Positions 22,657 to 34,396 of a stretch of 64,000 bases of DNA are shown here, piece by piece. The stretch comes from Helichrysum umbraculigerum. Lineage: Eukaryota; Streptophyta; Magnoliopsida; Asterales; Asteraceae. Below the pieces are notes generated by a model, which saw nothing but the letters and a program-made list of their open reading frames with translations, did no database searches and was not told the DNA's origin. How positions within the stretch are numbered: position 1 is the stretch's first letter; each line of letters starts with the position of its first letter. The position numbers and the translations under genes were made by a program. The stretch is from positions 310,028,250 through 310,092,249 of the forward strand of contig CATIUR010000001.1 in NCBI GenBank assembly GCA_949592205.1, given 5' to 3'.

Positions 22657-23126
22657 TTGGCTGTCGCACCCCCAAAACACGTGGCAGCGGAAGTATGAGA
22701 TGTCACGGGGGCTACGACCAAATCAAAAATCACAACACAAAGATTAAAGCAAACGACCTCTATATGAGACGTTTGAAAACGTTACATTCCATAAATAAAA
22801 GTTTACATAAGATTCTAAAGTTCGCAAACATAGTCTAGAGATTTATAATACATAATCGTTGATACAAAATGTCATAATGCAATTTAAATCTCCTGTTTGA
22901 AAATATGCGACTCGAGCTATGCTTTCCAAAAGCATCCTACTGTCCAGTTTCCTGTGGGTAGTCCTAATGCGTCTGTAAACCTGAGAATACATACTAAAAG
23001 GGTCAACATAAAGTTGGTGAGTTCATAGGTTTGTTCTGTAAAGTATTCATGTGAACACCATGTTTTGTGTTTGTAAAATAAGTTATGTATTATGATGATC
23101 TTATATAAGTAAGTTCTGTAAAACAG

Positions 23127-23273
23127 AGTTCTGTAAAAATAGAGTTTCTGAGTAAATCAAGTTCTGCATGGATCCAGTTCTGTATAAATAGAGTTTCTGA
23201 GTAAATCAAGTTCTGCATGAATCCAGTTCTGTAAAAATAGAGTTTCTGAGTAAATCAAGTTCTGCATGGATCC
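23127..23273. repeat. 49-bp tandem repeat, three copies
   Basis: Units at 23127-23175, 23176-23224 and 23225-23273 each run from AGTTCTGTA to ATGGATCC or ATGAATCC, with one or two changes between units. The right LTR has only two units (28815-28863 and 28864-28912). The gain or loss therefore happened after, or during, the element's insertion. Confidence 0.9.
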
Positions 23274-24151
23274 AGTTCTGTATCATAAATCCGGTTCTGT
23301 ATTTAGTATACTACTGTCATGAGCTCATGTATTCGAAGCTTAACAAATTCTGCTGCCTCTATGTGTCTAATCCGGGACACATCCTGAATCAAATAATTAT
23401 GCGCCCGTGGGTTAGCTGGAGCGACCAGCTCGGACGGGATTGTCAATCCCAAATAGATCTATTCACAATTATTCGTGCTTTATGAAATTAACGAACCGTG
23501 AAATTGAGGTCTTATTGGTGGATTAGTTCTGCTACTCATGCAACTAGTATATGTTTTGTTTTCTATTTCTGTTTCTGTTTATGTTTCTAGCAATCATAAG
23601 TAAAAATCTGTAAAAGTTTCTGTTTCTGTTTCAAACAATCATAACTAAAATCTGAAAAGTTTCTGTGTGCATGTATTTTCACCCCAAAACAGTTCAAAAA
23701 CAAGTAAAAAGGGGGCTATGAAACTCACCTGAGTTCTAGCAAATAGTAAGCAAGCAATATCAGATAGCAAGCAAAGTGTGATCCAATGTGCAACCTTCTA
23801 ACATCCTAAACGTATAAGGTTGTATAAGTAGATGTCTCAAAAGACTATCTATAGCAATTGTATAATTGGGGGTTAATGTCCACTTAAGCCAATAGTGTAG
23901 GTGGGGGTTAATGTCCACCTAAGGCTAGTTCATCAACTAGTTATGTCCAAATACGTTGTTCAAGTTCGTTTATCAAAATGCGTACGACCCGTTGGTGAAA
24001 GTTTGTAATAACAATTCATTTAGACATTATTATCAAGTTTGGTTTGTTGTATACTATCCAAATATATGTTTCGTGTGTTGTATCGCATAAAAGTATTGTA
24101 GTTGTGTGAGTTCGACACTTAGTGTGAAAAATAGTTTTGAAGTATCTATTT

Positions 24152-24390
24152 TTTGCGTCACTTAGGGCGACACTCGATTGGGCAGCGACACTTGGGACGT
24201 GTCGCCGAATTCGATTTCTAAATAAGTAGCGTCACTCAAGTAAGTGTCGCTATGAGCGACACTTGGTTGGTTGGCGGCACTAGGTTAAGTGACGCTAAGT
24301 AAGTAATTTGAATAATCAAGCGGCACTAAGAATAAGTGATGCTAGATTAGGCGTCACTTGGGTAAGTGTCGCTGGTTAGGTGACACTTAT
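24152..24390. repeat. GCGACACT-type inverted-repeat array of LTR B (left copy)
   Basis: A run of GCGACACTT, AAGTGTCGC, GCGTCACT, GTGACGCT and GCGGCACT words in alternating orientation. The motif is the same core as in LTR A but more degenerate. The right LTR copy (about 29771-29886) has lost about 125 bases of the array between two 'gcgtcactcaagt' words. Confidence 0.8.
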
Positions 24391-26235
24391 GCCTGATCAG
24401 ATTTCCAATTTTTATTCCAAGTGTTCTAAATGTCGGTTTTTCATTCGGGAAACTTTCTAAGTTTAGTTTTTGGCCTAAGTTACTAACTAAGTCACCCAAA
24501 CTCATTTTTGTTACCACGTTCCAAAAATAGTAAGTTTTGTCGTTTTTAGAAACCGAGCCGTTTTTGTTGACTTGGTCAAACCGACTTGGTTTGACCCGAA
24601 ACTTTTACCCAACCCATAAATCAGTTTATAGAGTCCATAAAATTTGTCGGTTCGTGTCGAAGATCACTCAAAGTGTCAGTTTCTAACATGCAACCTAAGA
24701 ATTCAATTTTTCATGTTTTCGACTTTTGTCGGTTTGGTTCGCCATTTATTTCTACCATTTCTGGTCCAAATTAAGTCTCACAAATTTTACCAACTGATCA
24801 TCACGGTTTCTGGTCTAACATATAATGTTTACAACAACCATAGTGTCCATTTACATATTTAAATAATTTCGCGAAAGAACCGAACTCGGTTTTCGAAAAC
24901 TTCCAGACCAGACTCAAAGATCATATTATAGCAAAAAATATGTACGGATCTGGAAAAAGTGTAAAACATGAAAGTTGTAGCTCTTTTCAATACGCAACTT
25001 CAAAAAAAAATTCGTTATCTAACTCTTCCTAGAACTCCAGATATGATCGTTTTACTAAACAGTGTTTTTATAGGCAGATTAAGTATCTTTGTGTATAAAT
25101 TATAAAAACGTATTTTTAACATGTATTTGGACATAATCTTGATAATGGAGCTATGAAACCCATAAATAAACAACATGAAAGTATATTAATGAAAGGTTTG
25201 ATGATTCTTACAAAGGAAATGATGGAGCAAAGATGAGGATGGTGAAAAACAAGCTTGTTCTTGATTCCTCTTTGAAAATTGTTGGTGTTTGAATGGTGGT
25301 TTGTGGTGGTTGTAGGTGATGATGGTGGCTGAGTTTATCCAGAGATTAGAGAGATTATGAGAGTGTATTTTTGAGAGAAAACTAAATGATTTGTTGAAAA
25401 TGGAAATGAGATCAATTGCATGTTATCCCTTTGGTTGTAAGTGTAATCATGGTTTTGCATGGAATTTTAGTGGCTCATGTGGGTGGTGACCACATGGGGT
25501 CACATGGGGGAGGAGGAGAACGACCAAGGGGGCCCACAAGGGGTATTTTAGTCATTTTCTTATTTACCATTTAATTTGTTATGTTTCCCGTTCGTTTACC
25601 CGATTGTTTCGATGTTTATTCATACGTAAAACGTTAATTGTACGTGTTTAATCAACGATTTAAATTTTGATATTCTTAGTTGATATAAAAGTTTAAATAC
25701 TTAGAACATTTATAAAAAATGTTCCGTTAATTTAATGGTCTCGATTTGCGTGCTCGTTTTACGGAGGTTAAATTGCGTAAAGTTATATTTGCACGTTTTT
25801 GTTATCGATTTAAGACGCAATATATTTTGGGTAAATTTTCATTGAAGTATTATTTAAAATACTTAATTTAAGTTGTCAAATTAATTATTGACGTTTATTT
25901 GGTTGCCGAATTAAATTCGCGCGTTTTCGTTGCGTTTGAGACGTTTTAACCAAAACGTCTAGGTTTTTCGTGTATTAGTTTAATAAAATAATAAATAATG
26001 ATAAATAACTTCTTAAAATAGGCTAAAGTTATTCATAGAAATTTTTTCACCAACGTCGTATATTGTGTCGGAATCCATCTGATCGTTTTGCGTAATTACA
26101 GTTAAACACATAATCACGTAAGCGTGTATTCAAATACATATGATATTACAAATATTTAGCCTAATAAAAACTAAATACTAGTAATTTAGAGTTTCAAGTA
26201 GGTCTAACAAATACCCTAAATCATCGGGTGTCACA

Positions 26236-28349
26236 TTCTCCCCCTGTTAGGAGAATTTCGTCCCGAAATTAGCTTGTTGTTACGGTCTGTGTGGGGTCAG
26301 TGTGTGTTTCTAGCGTATCTGAGTTTCTTATCCACAAGTGAATCCAGACTTCGTCTTGAGATTCACCGGGACTTGGTGATGGGTAAGCCATCATGGTCTA
26401 AGTTCTTGGTTTTCCGTTTTAGGGATTTGGTAGGTTTCTTATGGCAACGATTCGGATGGGATTCTTGGATAGCATCGAGAAAGGAAAAGAGAAAGGAAGT
26501 TTCGATCTCGATGGTTTATTAAGTCTAGGGAGAAAAGTTTTGTCTGCTAAGTTCGAAATGAGGTTCTGAATTACGATTTCACGGCTAAAATCAATGTGTT
26601 ATTTCTGCGTTATTCATAGCTTCTAAGTCTGTGGGACATGATTGCGTAATTTAGTACCGACTAAGATTGAAAATAGTCAAGTTATTGAGAGGTAACTTAC
26701 CCGTAACAATGTTATGGAATCTGTCCAGCGTTGTTGTTCTGGTTGTTATTTCATGATGTAAACACATCCGTTCGTATACGTTTGGAAAATTATCCCCGTG
26801 TACTATAAGTTGGACAAATATTCCTAATTAGTCGCTCGTAGTAAGGTCATTTACTATAGGGTTCGTAGTAGGAAAATATTCTTATGTGGTTCGTTGTAGG
26901 AATCGTAGTTGGAAGCGTGTATTATGTCTCGGGTATTGGGTAATTCGTTGACGTATAAGTCAAAGTAATGATCAAATCTTGATAAAAGAAAAATGAAAGT
27001 AGTAATTGGATTCCAATAAATAGTTTGTTAAAACTGTCAATAAACCAGTTTGTAAACAATTTGCAAGTTATGAGTAATTTGTTGGATCACATCCAATATA
27101 AATCGTTGTAAACGTATTTCCAATATGTAAATCGTTAGAAGACCCGCAGGTGTTTCAAAGTATAAGTCGTTATCATTCATTAGAAAACATAGATCTTTGA
27201 GAAAAATTAAGTGAAAATCAAGTGTTTGTTTATAGGTACGGTTTTTATTTGTTAAAAATGTCATCATAATATCTGTTGAAAACTTAATGTCAACCAAAAT
27301 ACGTTGGAAACTCTTGTCAGCACGTTGAATGACTCTGTTTAACAAAAATTCGTTGAAAGCTCTGGTTATTGAAAGGTGTTGAAAATTCCGTTTTGTCAAA
27401 TATCGGTTGAAAGTTTACGTCTGTGAAAAATCCATAGCGTCTATTCTATTCTCGTGGCAGCGTAGCCTAGCAGCTAGTACCCAAAACGGTATGATGAGCG
27501 GGTTCCTGTGCGTATTGAGGGGTATGCATGTTGGATGATTCCTCGCGTCTCAAGAGTTGTGGTTAACCAATTTCATCGTCGGACATCTGCACGAAGACGG
27601 TTCCTAGCGGTTGGAGTATCAGTAGTAGTAGTATAGATAGGATAAGGTCTAATTTGAGGTGGTCTATTGGTCCTTCTAGTCGGGTGTAACACACGCGATT
27701 CATAGGTTTGCGATAAAAGTGAGAGGGAGTGTGCGAAGTAAACGGAGTAAATGTAACGCGCCTAGGTGACAAATTTTCACGAGGTTCTAATTCCATACAT
27801 GTTGCCGAATGATTTGGATGAGAGCGGAAGGGAGAGGGTGAGGTAGGTGTCACTTGTTTGGGTGGAGAATCCTCAGGTGGATTATCCTCAAGTGAGCCCT
27901 ATTCGATTATGTCGTTGCCCGATACGGTTAGGCGAGTAGGTTTCCATGGAAGTCTCCACAGTATCAGGTAAGTTTTGAGTCTAGTTTTCTGTGTCGGATG
28001 ACGTAGCAGTGGGAGTGGTTGTCATGAAATGTGGCGGATAAGTTTGTAACTTAAGGTTATATATATATATATACACATATAAAGACCTAGCACATACGCA
28101 CGTACAAAGGTTGGTCCTGTTCAATCCTCGGTCTACGTCTGCTACTGTATTCTCGTTCACTATAACCATTTCAGGTCTTGCATTGAATCTCGTTTAATTG
28201 TACATAGTTGATCAGGCTATGTTAAATTAAATTCAATTGATGCAATCGCTGAACTAGTCATACCAAACAAGGAATACTAACCTAATGGTTATAGTCTAGG
28301 TCACTAATGCAATCCTAGTTCGCTATAACCTCAGGCTCTAATACCAATC
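26236..28349 (-). other. Element B interior, degenerate and non-coding
   Basis: It begins with a polypurine-tract-like segment and wording that matches, in decayed form, the chromodomain end of A pol near 8660-8820. The rest (26500-27420) is AT-rich with no domain. Near 27560-28021 a minus-strand, proline/serine-rich frame with stops may be the remnant of the extra ORF that precedes gag in element A. No gag, RT or integrase is found. Confidence 0.6.
28335..28346 (-). other. Element B primer-binding site
   Basis: Minus-strand TGGTATTAGAGC matches the initiator-Met tRNA primer-binding word TGGTATCAGAGC with one C-to-T change. It lies three bases inside the right LTR and shows the element reads on the minus strand. 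Confidence 0.75.
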
Positions 28350-31300
28350 TGTCGCACCCCCAAAACATGTGGCAGCGGAAGTATGAGGTGTCACGGGGGC
28401 TACGACCAAATCAAATATCACAACACAAAGATTAAAGCAAAAGACCTGTATATGAGACGTTTGAAAACGTTACATTCCATAAATAAAAGTTTACATAAGA
28501 TTCTAAAGTTTGCAAACATAGTCTAGAGATTTATAATACATAATCGTTGATACAAAATGTCATAATGCAATTTAAATCTCCTGTTTGAAAATATGCGACA
28601 CGAGCTATGCTTTCCAAAAGCATCCTACTGTCCTGTTTCCTGTGGGTAGTCCTACTGCGTCTGTAAACCTGAGAATACATACTAAAAGGGTCAACATAAA
28701 GTTGGTGAGTTCATAGGTTTGTTCTGTAAAATATTCATGTGAACACCATGTTTTGTGTTTGTAAAATAAGTTATGTATCATGATGATCTTATATAAGTAA
28801 GTTCTGTAAAACAGAGTTCTGTATAAATAGAGTTTCTGAGTAAATCAAGTTCTGCATGGATCCAGTTCTGTATAAATAGAGTTTTTGAGTAAATCAAGTT
28901 CTGCATGGATCCAGTTCTGTATCATAAATCCGGTTCTGTATTTAGTATACTATTGTCATGAGCTCATGTATTCGAAGCTTAACAAATTCTGCTACCTCTA
29001 TGTGTCTAATCCGGGACACATCCTGAATCAAATAATTATGCGCCCGTGGGTTAGCTGGAGCGACCAGCTCGGATGGGATTGTCAATCCCAAATAGATCAA
29101 TTCACAATTATTCACGCTTTATGAAATTAACGAACCATGAAATTGAGGTCTTATTGGTGGATTAGTTCTGCTACTCATGCAACTAGTATATGTTCTGTTT
29201 TCAGTTTCTAGCAATCATAAGTAAAAATCTGTAAAAGTTTCTGTTTCAAACAATCATAACTAAAATCTGAAAAGTTTCTGCGTGCATGTATTCTCACCCC
29301 AAAACAGTTCAAAAACAAGTTAAAAGGGGGCTATGAAACTCACCTGAGTTCTAGCAAATAGTAAGCAAGCAATATCAAATAGCAAGCAAAGTGTGATCCA
29401 ATGTGCAACCTTCTAACATCCTAAACGTATAAGGTTGTGTAAGTAGATGTCTCAAAAGACTATCTATAGCTATTGTATAAGTGGGGGTTAATGTCCACTT
29501 AAGCCAATAGTGTAGGTGGGGGTTAATGTCCACCTAAGACTAGTTCATCAACTAGTTATGTCCAAATACGTTGTTCAAGTTCGTTTATCAAAATGCGTAC
29601 GACCCGTTGGTGAAAGTTTGTAATAATAATTCATTTAAACATTATTATCAAGTTTGGTTTGTTGTATACTATCCAAGTATATGTTTCGTGTGTTGTATCG
29701 CATACAAGTATTGAAGTTGTGTGAGTTCGACACTTAGCGTGAAAACTAGTTTTGAAGTTTCTATTTTATGCGTCACTTAGGGCGACACTCGATTGGGCAG
29801 CGACACTTGGGACGTGTCGCTGAATTCGATTTCTAAATAAGTAGCGTCACTCAAGTAGCGTCACTCAAGTTAGGCGACACTTATGCCTGATCAGATTTCC
29901 AATTTTTATTTGTTCTAAATGTCGGTTTTTCATTCGGGAAACTTTCTAAGTTTAGTTTTTGGCCTAAGTTACTAACTAAGTCACCCAAACTCATTTTTGT
30001 TACCACGTTCCAAAAATAGTAAGTTTTGTCGTTTTTAGAAACCGAGCCGTTTTTGTTGACTTGGTCAAACCGACTTGGTTTGACCCGAAACTTTTACCCA
30101 ACCCATAAATCAGTTTATAGAGTCCATAAAATTTGTCGGTTCGTGTCGGAGATCACTCAAAGTGTCAGTTTCTAACATGCGACCTAAGAATTCAATTTTT
30201 CATGTTTTCGACTTTTGTCGGTTTGGTTCGCCATTTATTTCTACCATTTCTGATCCAAATTAAGTCTCACAAATTTTACCAACTGATCATCACGGTTTCT
30301 GGTCTAACATATAATGTTTACAACAACCATAGTGTCCATTTACATATTTAAATAATTTCGCGAAAGAACCGAACTCGGTTTTCGAAAACTTCCAGACCAG
30401 ACTCAAAGATCATATTATAGCAAAAAATATGTACGGATCTGGAAAAAGTGTAAAACACGAAAGTTGTAGCTCTTTTCAATACGCAACTTCAAAAAAAAAA
30501 ATTCGTTATCTAACTCTTCCTAGAACTCCATATATGATCGTTTTACTAAACAGTGTTTTTATAGGCAGATTAAGTATCTTTGTGTATAAATTATAAAAAC
30601 GTATTTTTAACATGTATTTGGACATAATCTTGATAATGGAGCTATGAAACCCATAAATAAACAACATGAAAGTATATTAATGAAAGGTTTGATGATTCTT
30701 ACAAAGGAAATGATGGAGCAAAGATGAGGATGGTGAAAAACAAGCTTGTTCTTGATTCCTCTTTGAAAATTGTTGGTGTTTGAATGGTGGTTTGTGGTGG
30801 TTGTAGGTGATGATGGTGGCTGAGTTTATCCAGAGATTAGAGAGATTATGAGAGTGTATTTTTGAGAGAAAACTAAATGATTTGTTGAAAATGGAAATGA
30901 GATCAATTGCATGTTATCCCTTTGGTTGTAAGTGTAATCATGGTTTTGCATGGAATTTTAGTGGCTCATGTGGGTGGTGACCACATGGGGTCACATGGGG
31001 GAGGAGGAGAACGACCAAGGGGGCCCACAAGGGGTATTTTAGTCATTTTCTTATTTACCATTTAATTTGTTATGTTTCCCGTTCGTTTACCCGATTGTTT
31101 CGATGTTTATTCGTACGTAAAACGTTAATTGTACGTGTTTAATCAACGATTTAAATTTTGATATTCTTAGTTGATATAAAAGTTTAAATACTTAGAACAT
31201 TTATAAAAAATGTTCCGTTAATTTATTGGTCTCGATTTGCGTGCTCGTTTTACGGAGGTTAAATTGCGTAACGTTATATTTGCACGTTTTTGTTATCGAT

Positions 31301-31726
31301 ATAAGACGCAATATATTTTGGGTAAATTTTCATTGAAGTATTATTTAAAATACTTAATTTAAGTTGTCAAATTAATTATTGACGTTTATTTGGTTGCCGA
31401 ATTAAATTCGCGCGTTTTCGTTGCGTTTGATACGTTTTAACCAAAACGTCTAGGTTTTTCGTGTATTAGTTTAATAAAATAATAAATAATGATAAATAAC
31501 TTCTTAAAATAGGCTAAAGTTATTCATAGAAATGTTTTCACCAACGTCGTACATTGTGTCGGAATCCATCTGATCGTTTTGCTTAATTAGAGTTAAACAC
31601 ATAATCACGTAAGCGTGTATTCAAATACATATGATATTACAAATATTTAGCCTAATAAAAACTAAATACAAGTAATTTAGAGTTTCAAGTAGGTCTAACA
31701 AATACCCTAAATCATTGGGTCTCACA
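28350..31726 (-). repeat. Element B right LTR
   Basis: A 3377-bp copy of the left LTR ending GGTCTCACA (one base changed from GGTGTCACA). It is shorter mainly through a missing 49-bp unit and the deletion in the inverted-repeat array, plus a shorter tract near 29200. It is followed by TSD TTGGC and A pol. Confidence 0.9.
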
Positions 31727-31731
31727 TTGGC

Positions 31732-33142
31732 GTACCTCGGTTGGAGTTGTAGGCGCTTGCCAGTTTTTGATAGCCTCGATTTTTGATAGATCAACATGAA
31801 TTCCTTGACTATCGATGACGTGTCCAAGGAATTGAACAGTTTGCATCCAGAACTCACACTTAGAGAATTTGGCGTATAACTCTTCGCGCTTGAGTAGTTC
31901 TAGGATGGTTTTCAGATGTTGCGCATGTTCATGTTCGTTGCATGAGTAAATGAGAATGTCACCGATGAAGACGATAACAAACTTGTCGAGGTAAGGTTTG
32001 CACACCCGATTTATAAGGTCCAAGAATACAGCCGGTGCATTGGTTAGTCCGAAAGGCATCACTTGACACTCATAATGCCCATAGCAATTTCGAAAGGCGG
32101 TTTTCAGAATGTCAGTGTCCCGAACTCTGAGTTGATGATAACCTGACCGTAGATCGATCTTTGAATAAAAAATCAACCCCTGAAGTTGGTCAAACAGGTC
32201 ATCAATACGCGGAAGTGGATAACGGTTCTTTACAGTTAACTTGTTCACTTCCCTGTAGTCGATGCATATGCGGAAAGAACCGTCCTTCTTTTTCACAAAC
32301 AGGACCGGGGCTCCCCAGGGTGAGGAAGTCGGTCGACTGAATCCCTTATCTAGAAGTTCCTGTAACTGAGTGGACAACTCCTGAAGTTCGGATGGGGCTA
32401 AGCGATAAGGTGCTCGTGCCATCGGTGCAGCACCTGGCACGAGTTCGATTGAGAACTCAACCTGTCTAGGTGGTGGTAGACCAGGTAGTTCTTCTGGAAA
32501 GACTTCTGGAAAGTCTCGGACAATGGGCACATCCTCAAGTCGCTTCTCCTCCGACTTTTTCTCCATGACGTGTGCGAGGATTGCCTGATAACCCATTCTG
32601 AGGTATTTGCGGGTTTTCATACATGATACGATGTTCAATCTCGTCCCACCGGTCTCCCCTTGTATGATTAAAGTACCACCGGTGACGAGTGGAATACGGA
32701 CGATTTTGTCGTAACAGACGATTTCCGCTCGATGCTTGGACAACCAGTCCATGCCAACAATGATGTCGAAACTTCCGATCTAGACAGGAATTAGATCAAT
32801 GGGAAAGAGTTCGTTTGTGAGGTTTAAGGTGCAGTCAGGTATTACACTATTGGCCTCGATTAGTTTGCCATTAGCTAACTCTATAGTATATAAAGTATCT
32901 AATGCAACAGGGGTAATATCAAGTAGTGGGCTGAACTCGTTCGATATGAAACTCTTATCAGCACCAGTATCAAACAGAACAGAAGCAATTAAGTTGTTGA
33001 TAAGGAACATACCCGTGACCACATTTGGGTCTTGACAGGCATCCTTAGAGTTAAGTATGAAAGCTCTACCTCGAGGGTTGTTGTTGTTGTTGTTGCCCTT
33101 GTTCTTTCGCTTCGGACACTCATTCCTGAAGTGTCCGGTGTT
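31732..33142 (-). pseudogene. Element A pol: protease and reverse transcriptase, catalytically altered
   Basis: From the gag side, the protease has SVLFDTGADKSFIS (about 32950-32990) and a stop at 32780-32782 after DLIPV. RT follows with [32 protein letters not shown] and [12 protein letters not shown]. The active-site block near 31955-31985 reads [12 protein letters not shown] where Tekay RTs, including element C here, have FIDD; the first catalytic Asp is Gly. The frame stops at TEVRQ, where element B is inserted. A has therefore lost RT activity by more than one route. Confidence 0.85.
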
Positions 33143-34100
33143 TCAACATTCGTAACAGGCTCGGGGTTGATTGGTGTTGGTGTTGTTGTTGTTGGTTTTG
33201 GGGGATCTGCAGTCCTTGGTAAGATGATCGTACCGCTTGCAGTTGTTGCAAAGGGTACCGCAAGGACCATCATGATGACGGTTGCACTTGGAACTATAGG
33301 GCTTAGTCCCAGTGTAACCCCGTTTTGGTTCGGTGTTAGAGGTGTAAGCTTTGATGGTATCGGGTTTCTTGTTCTGGTTATTGTGGTGTTCAGTTGGTTT
33401 TCGTTTGTTGTTGTTGGAGGAGGACGAAACAGATGCCTCACGGCTAACAATCAAAGCCATGAGTTCGTATGCCAGGCGGATGGCACTCTGAATGGTGGTT
33501 GGTTTCGACGAGGCGACGTTCCCCTGGATATTCTCCGGGAGACCGCGGATGTATTTCTTAATGCGTTTTTCTTCCGGATCAACCAAACCCGGGCATAGAA
33601 GAGCAAGTTGCTGGAATTTGGTGGTATATCCAGCGATATCAATGCCCTGAACGGTCAGGTGCCAGAACTCTTCCTCTAATCTGTGCAGTTCCTCGTTAGG
33701 ACAATACTCGTCCTTTAGCATTTTCTTTAGATCAGCCCCGGGGAGTTGATTCGCTACCTCGATACTCACGGAACTGGCATAGGTATTCCACCACGTGAGT
33801 GCACCTTCTTGAAATGTGTAAGCAGCGAATTTGACCTTGCTGTCTTCCGTATAGTTGCACAGACTGAAAACCGATTCCATTCTTTCCATCCATCGGATTA
33901 GCCCGATGGCACCTTCAGTGCCCTTAAAATTTAAGGGTTTACAACTTAGGAAGTCCTTGTAGGAGCAGGGTTTGACAGGAGGGGCGTTGTTCAGTGTGTC
34001 CTCGCTGCCAGAATTTTGTCGGCTAGCTAAGGCTTGAGCTACACCCTGTGCAATGAGTTAGGTGATCTCAGCTTGACTGTACAATCGTCTCGGCGGCATG
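33143..34100 (-). pseudogene. Element A gag, two stops
   Basis: Gag begins MPPRRLYSQAEIT near 34100, with an in-frame TAA about 13 codons in (around 34060). It continues through the capsid-like retrotransposon gag domain (KFAAYTFQEGALTWWNTY, EFWHLTVQGIDIAGY) and one CCHC knuckle (CNNCKRYDHLTKDC). A second knuckle is broken by TGA at 33143-33145, inside CYEC*NTGHFRNEC. Gag would form the particle that holds element RNA. The Asn-rich linker between knuckles and capsid is encoded by GTT repeats on the plus strand. Confidence 0.85.
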
Positions 34101-34396
34101 ATTCTTTAGGAAAAAGAAATGAAGATACATGAGATTTCGCACAAGGATGATTACCATAGATGTATATATATAAAAACAATAATATATAACATCACAATAT
34201 GAGAATCAATAATGTAAAATAAATGAGGGAAATTGTCGATTGGTATTACGAAGTCAAATGATTACAGACCATTTCAAGTTACGATTCTCAAAAGTTACAG
34301 ACTTAGATGTTATACAAAAGGTACCCGGAATTGTTACATCCGGTCGAATTACAAAGATCCTATAATAGCATAATGGATTACAAGATAGTGACTACA

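Larger units (their letters stand above)
22662..26235 (-). repeat. Element B left LTR
   Basis: A 3574-bp LTR with TGTCGCACCCCC and GGTGTCACA ends. It holds a 49-bp tandem repeat in three copies (23127-23273), a duplicated 'gggggttaatgtccac' word near 23868-23926, the conserved palindrome at 23436, and a GCGACACT-type array at about 24152-24390. Otherwise it is AT-rich and non-coding. Confidence 0.9.
22662..31726 (-). mobile_element. Element B: Tekay-related non-autonomous element with very long LTRs
   Basis: Bounded by the TSD TTGGC (22657-22661 and 31727-31731). It has LTRs of 3574 bp (22662-26235) and 3377 bp (28350-31726) around only 2.1 kb of interior, and no recognisable gag or pol. It sits inside A pol between RT and RNase H. 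The terminal words match elements A and C, so it could depend on enzymes of a related Tekay element. The two LTRs differ mainly by repeat-array length. Confidence 0.9.

Noticed and set aside
26274..26522. An 82-codon plus-strand ORF just inside element B
   Set aside because: It overlaps decayed minus-strand pol wording and has no domain.
33032..33598. A 188-codon plus-strand ORF opposite element A gag
   Set aside because: It is the antisense shadow of Asn-rich gag sequence; the minus-strand frame has clear gag and zinc-knuckle wording.
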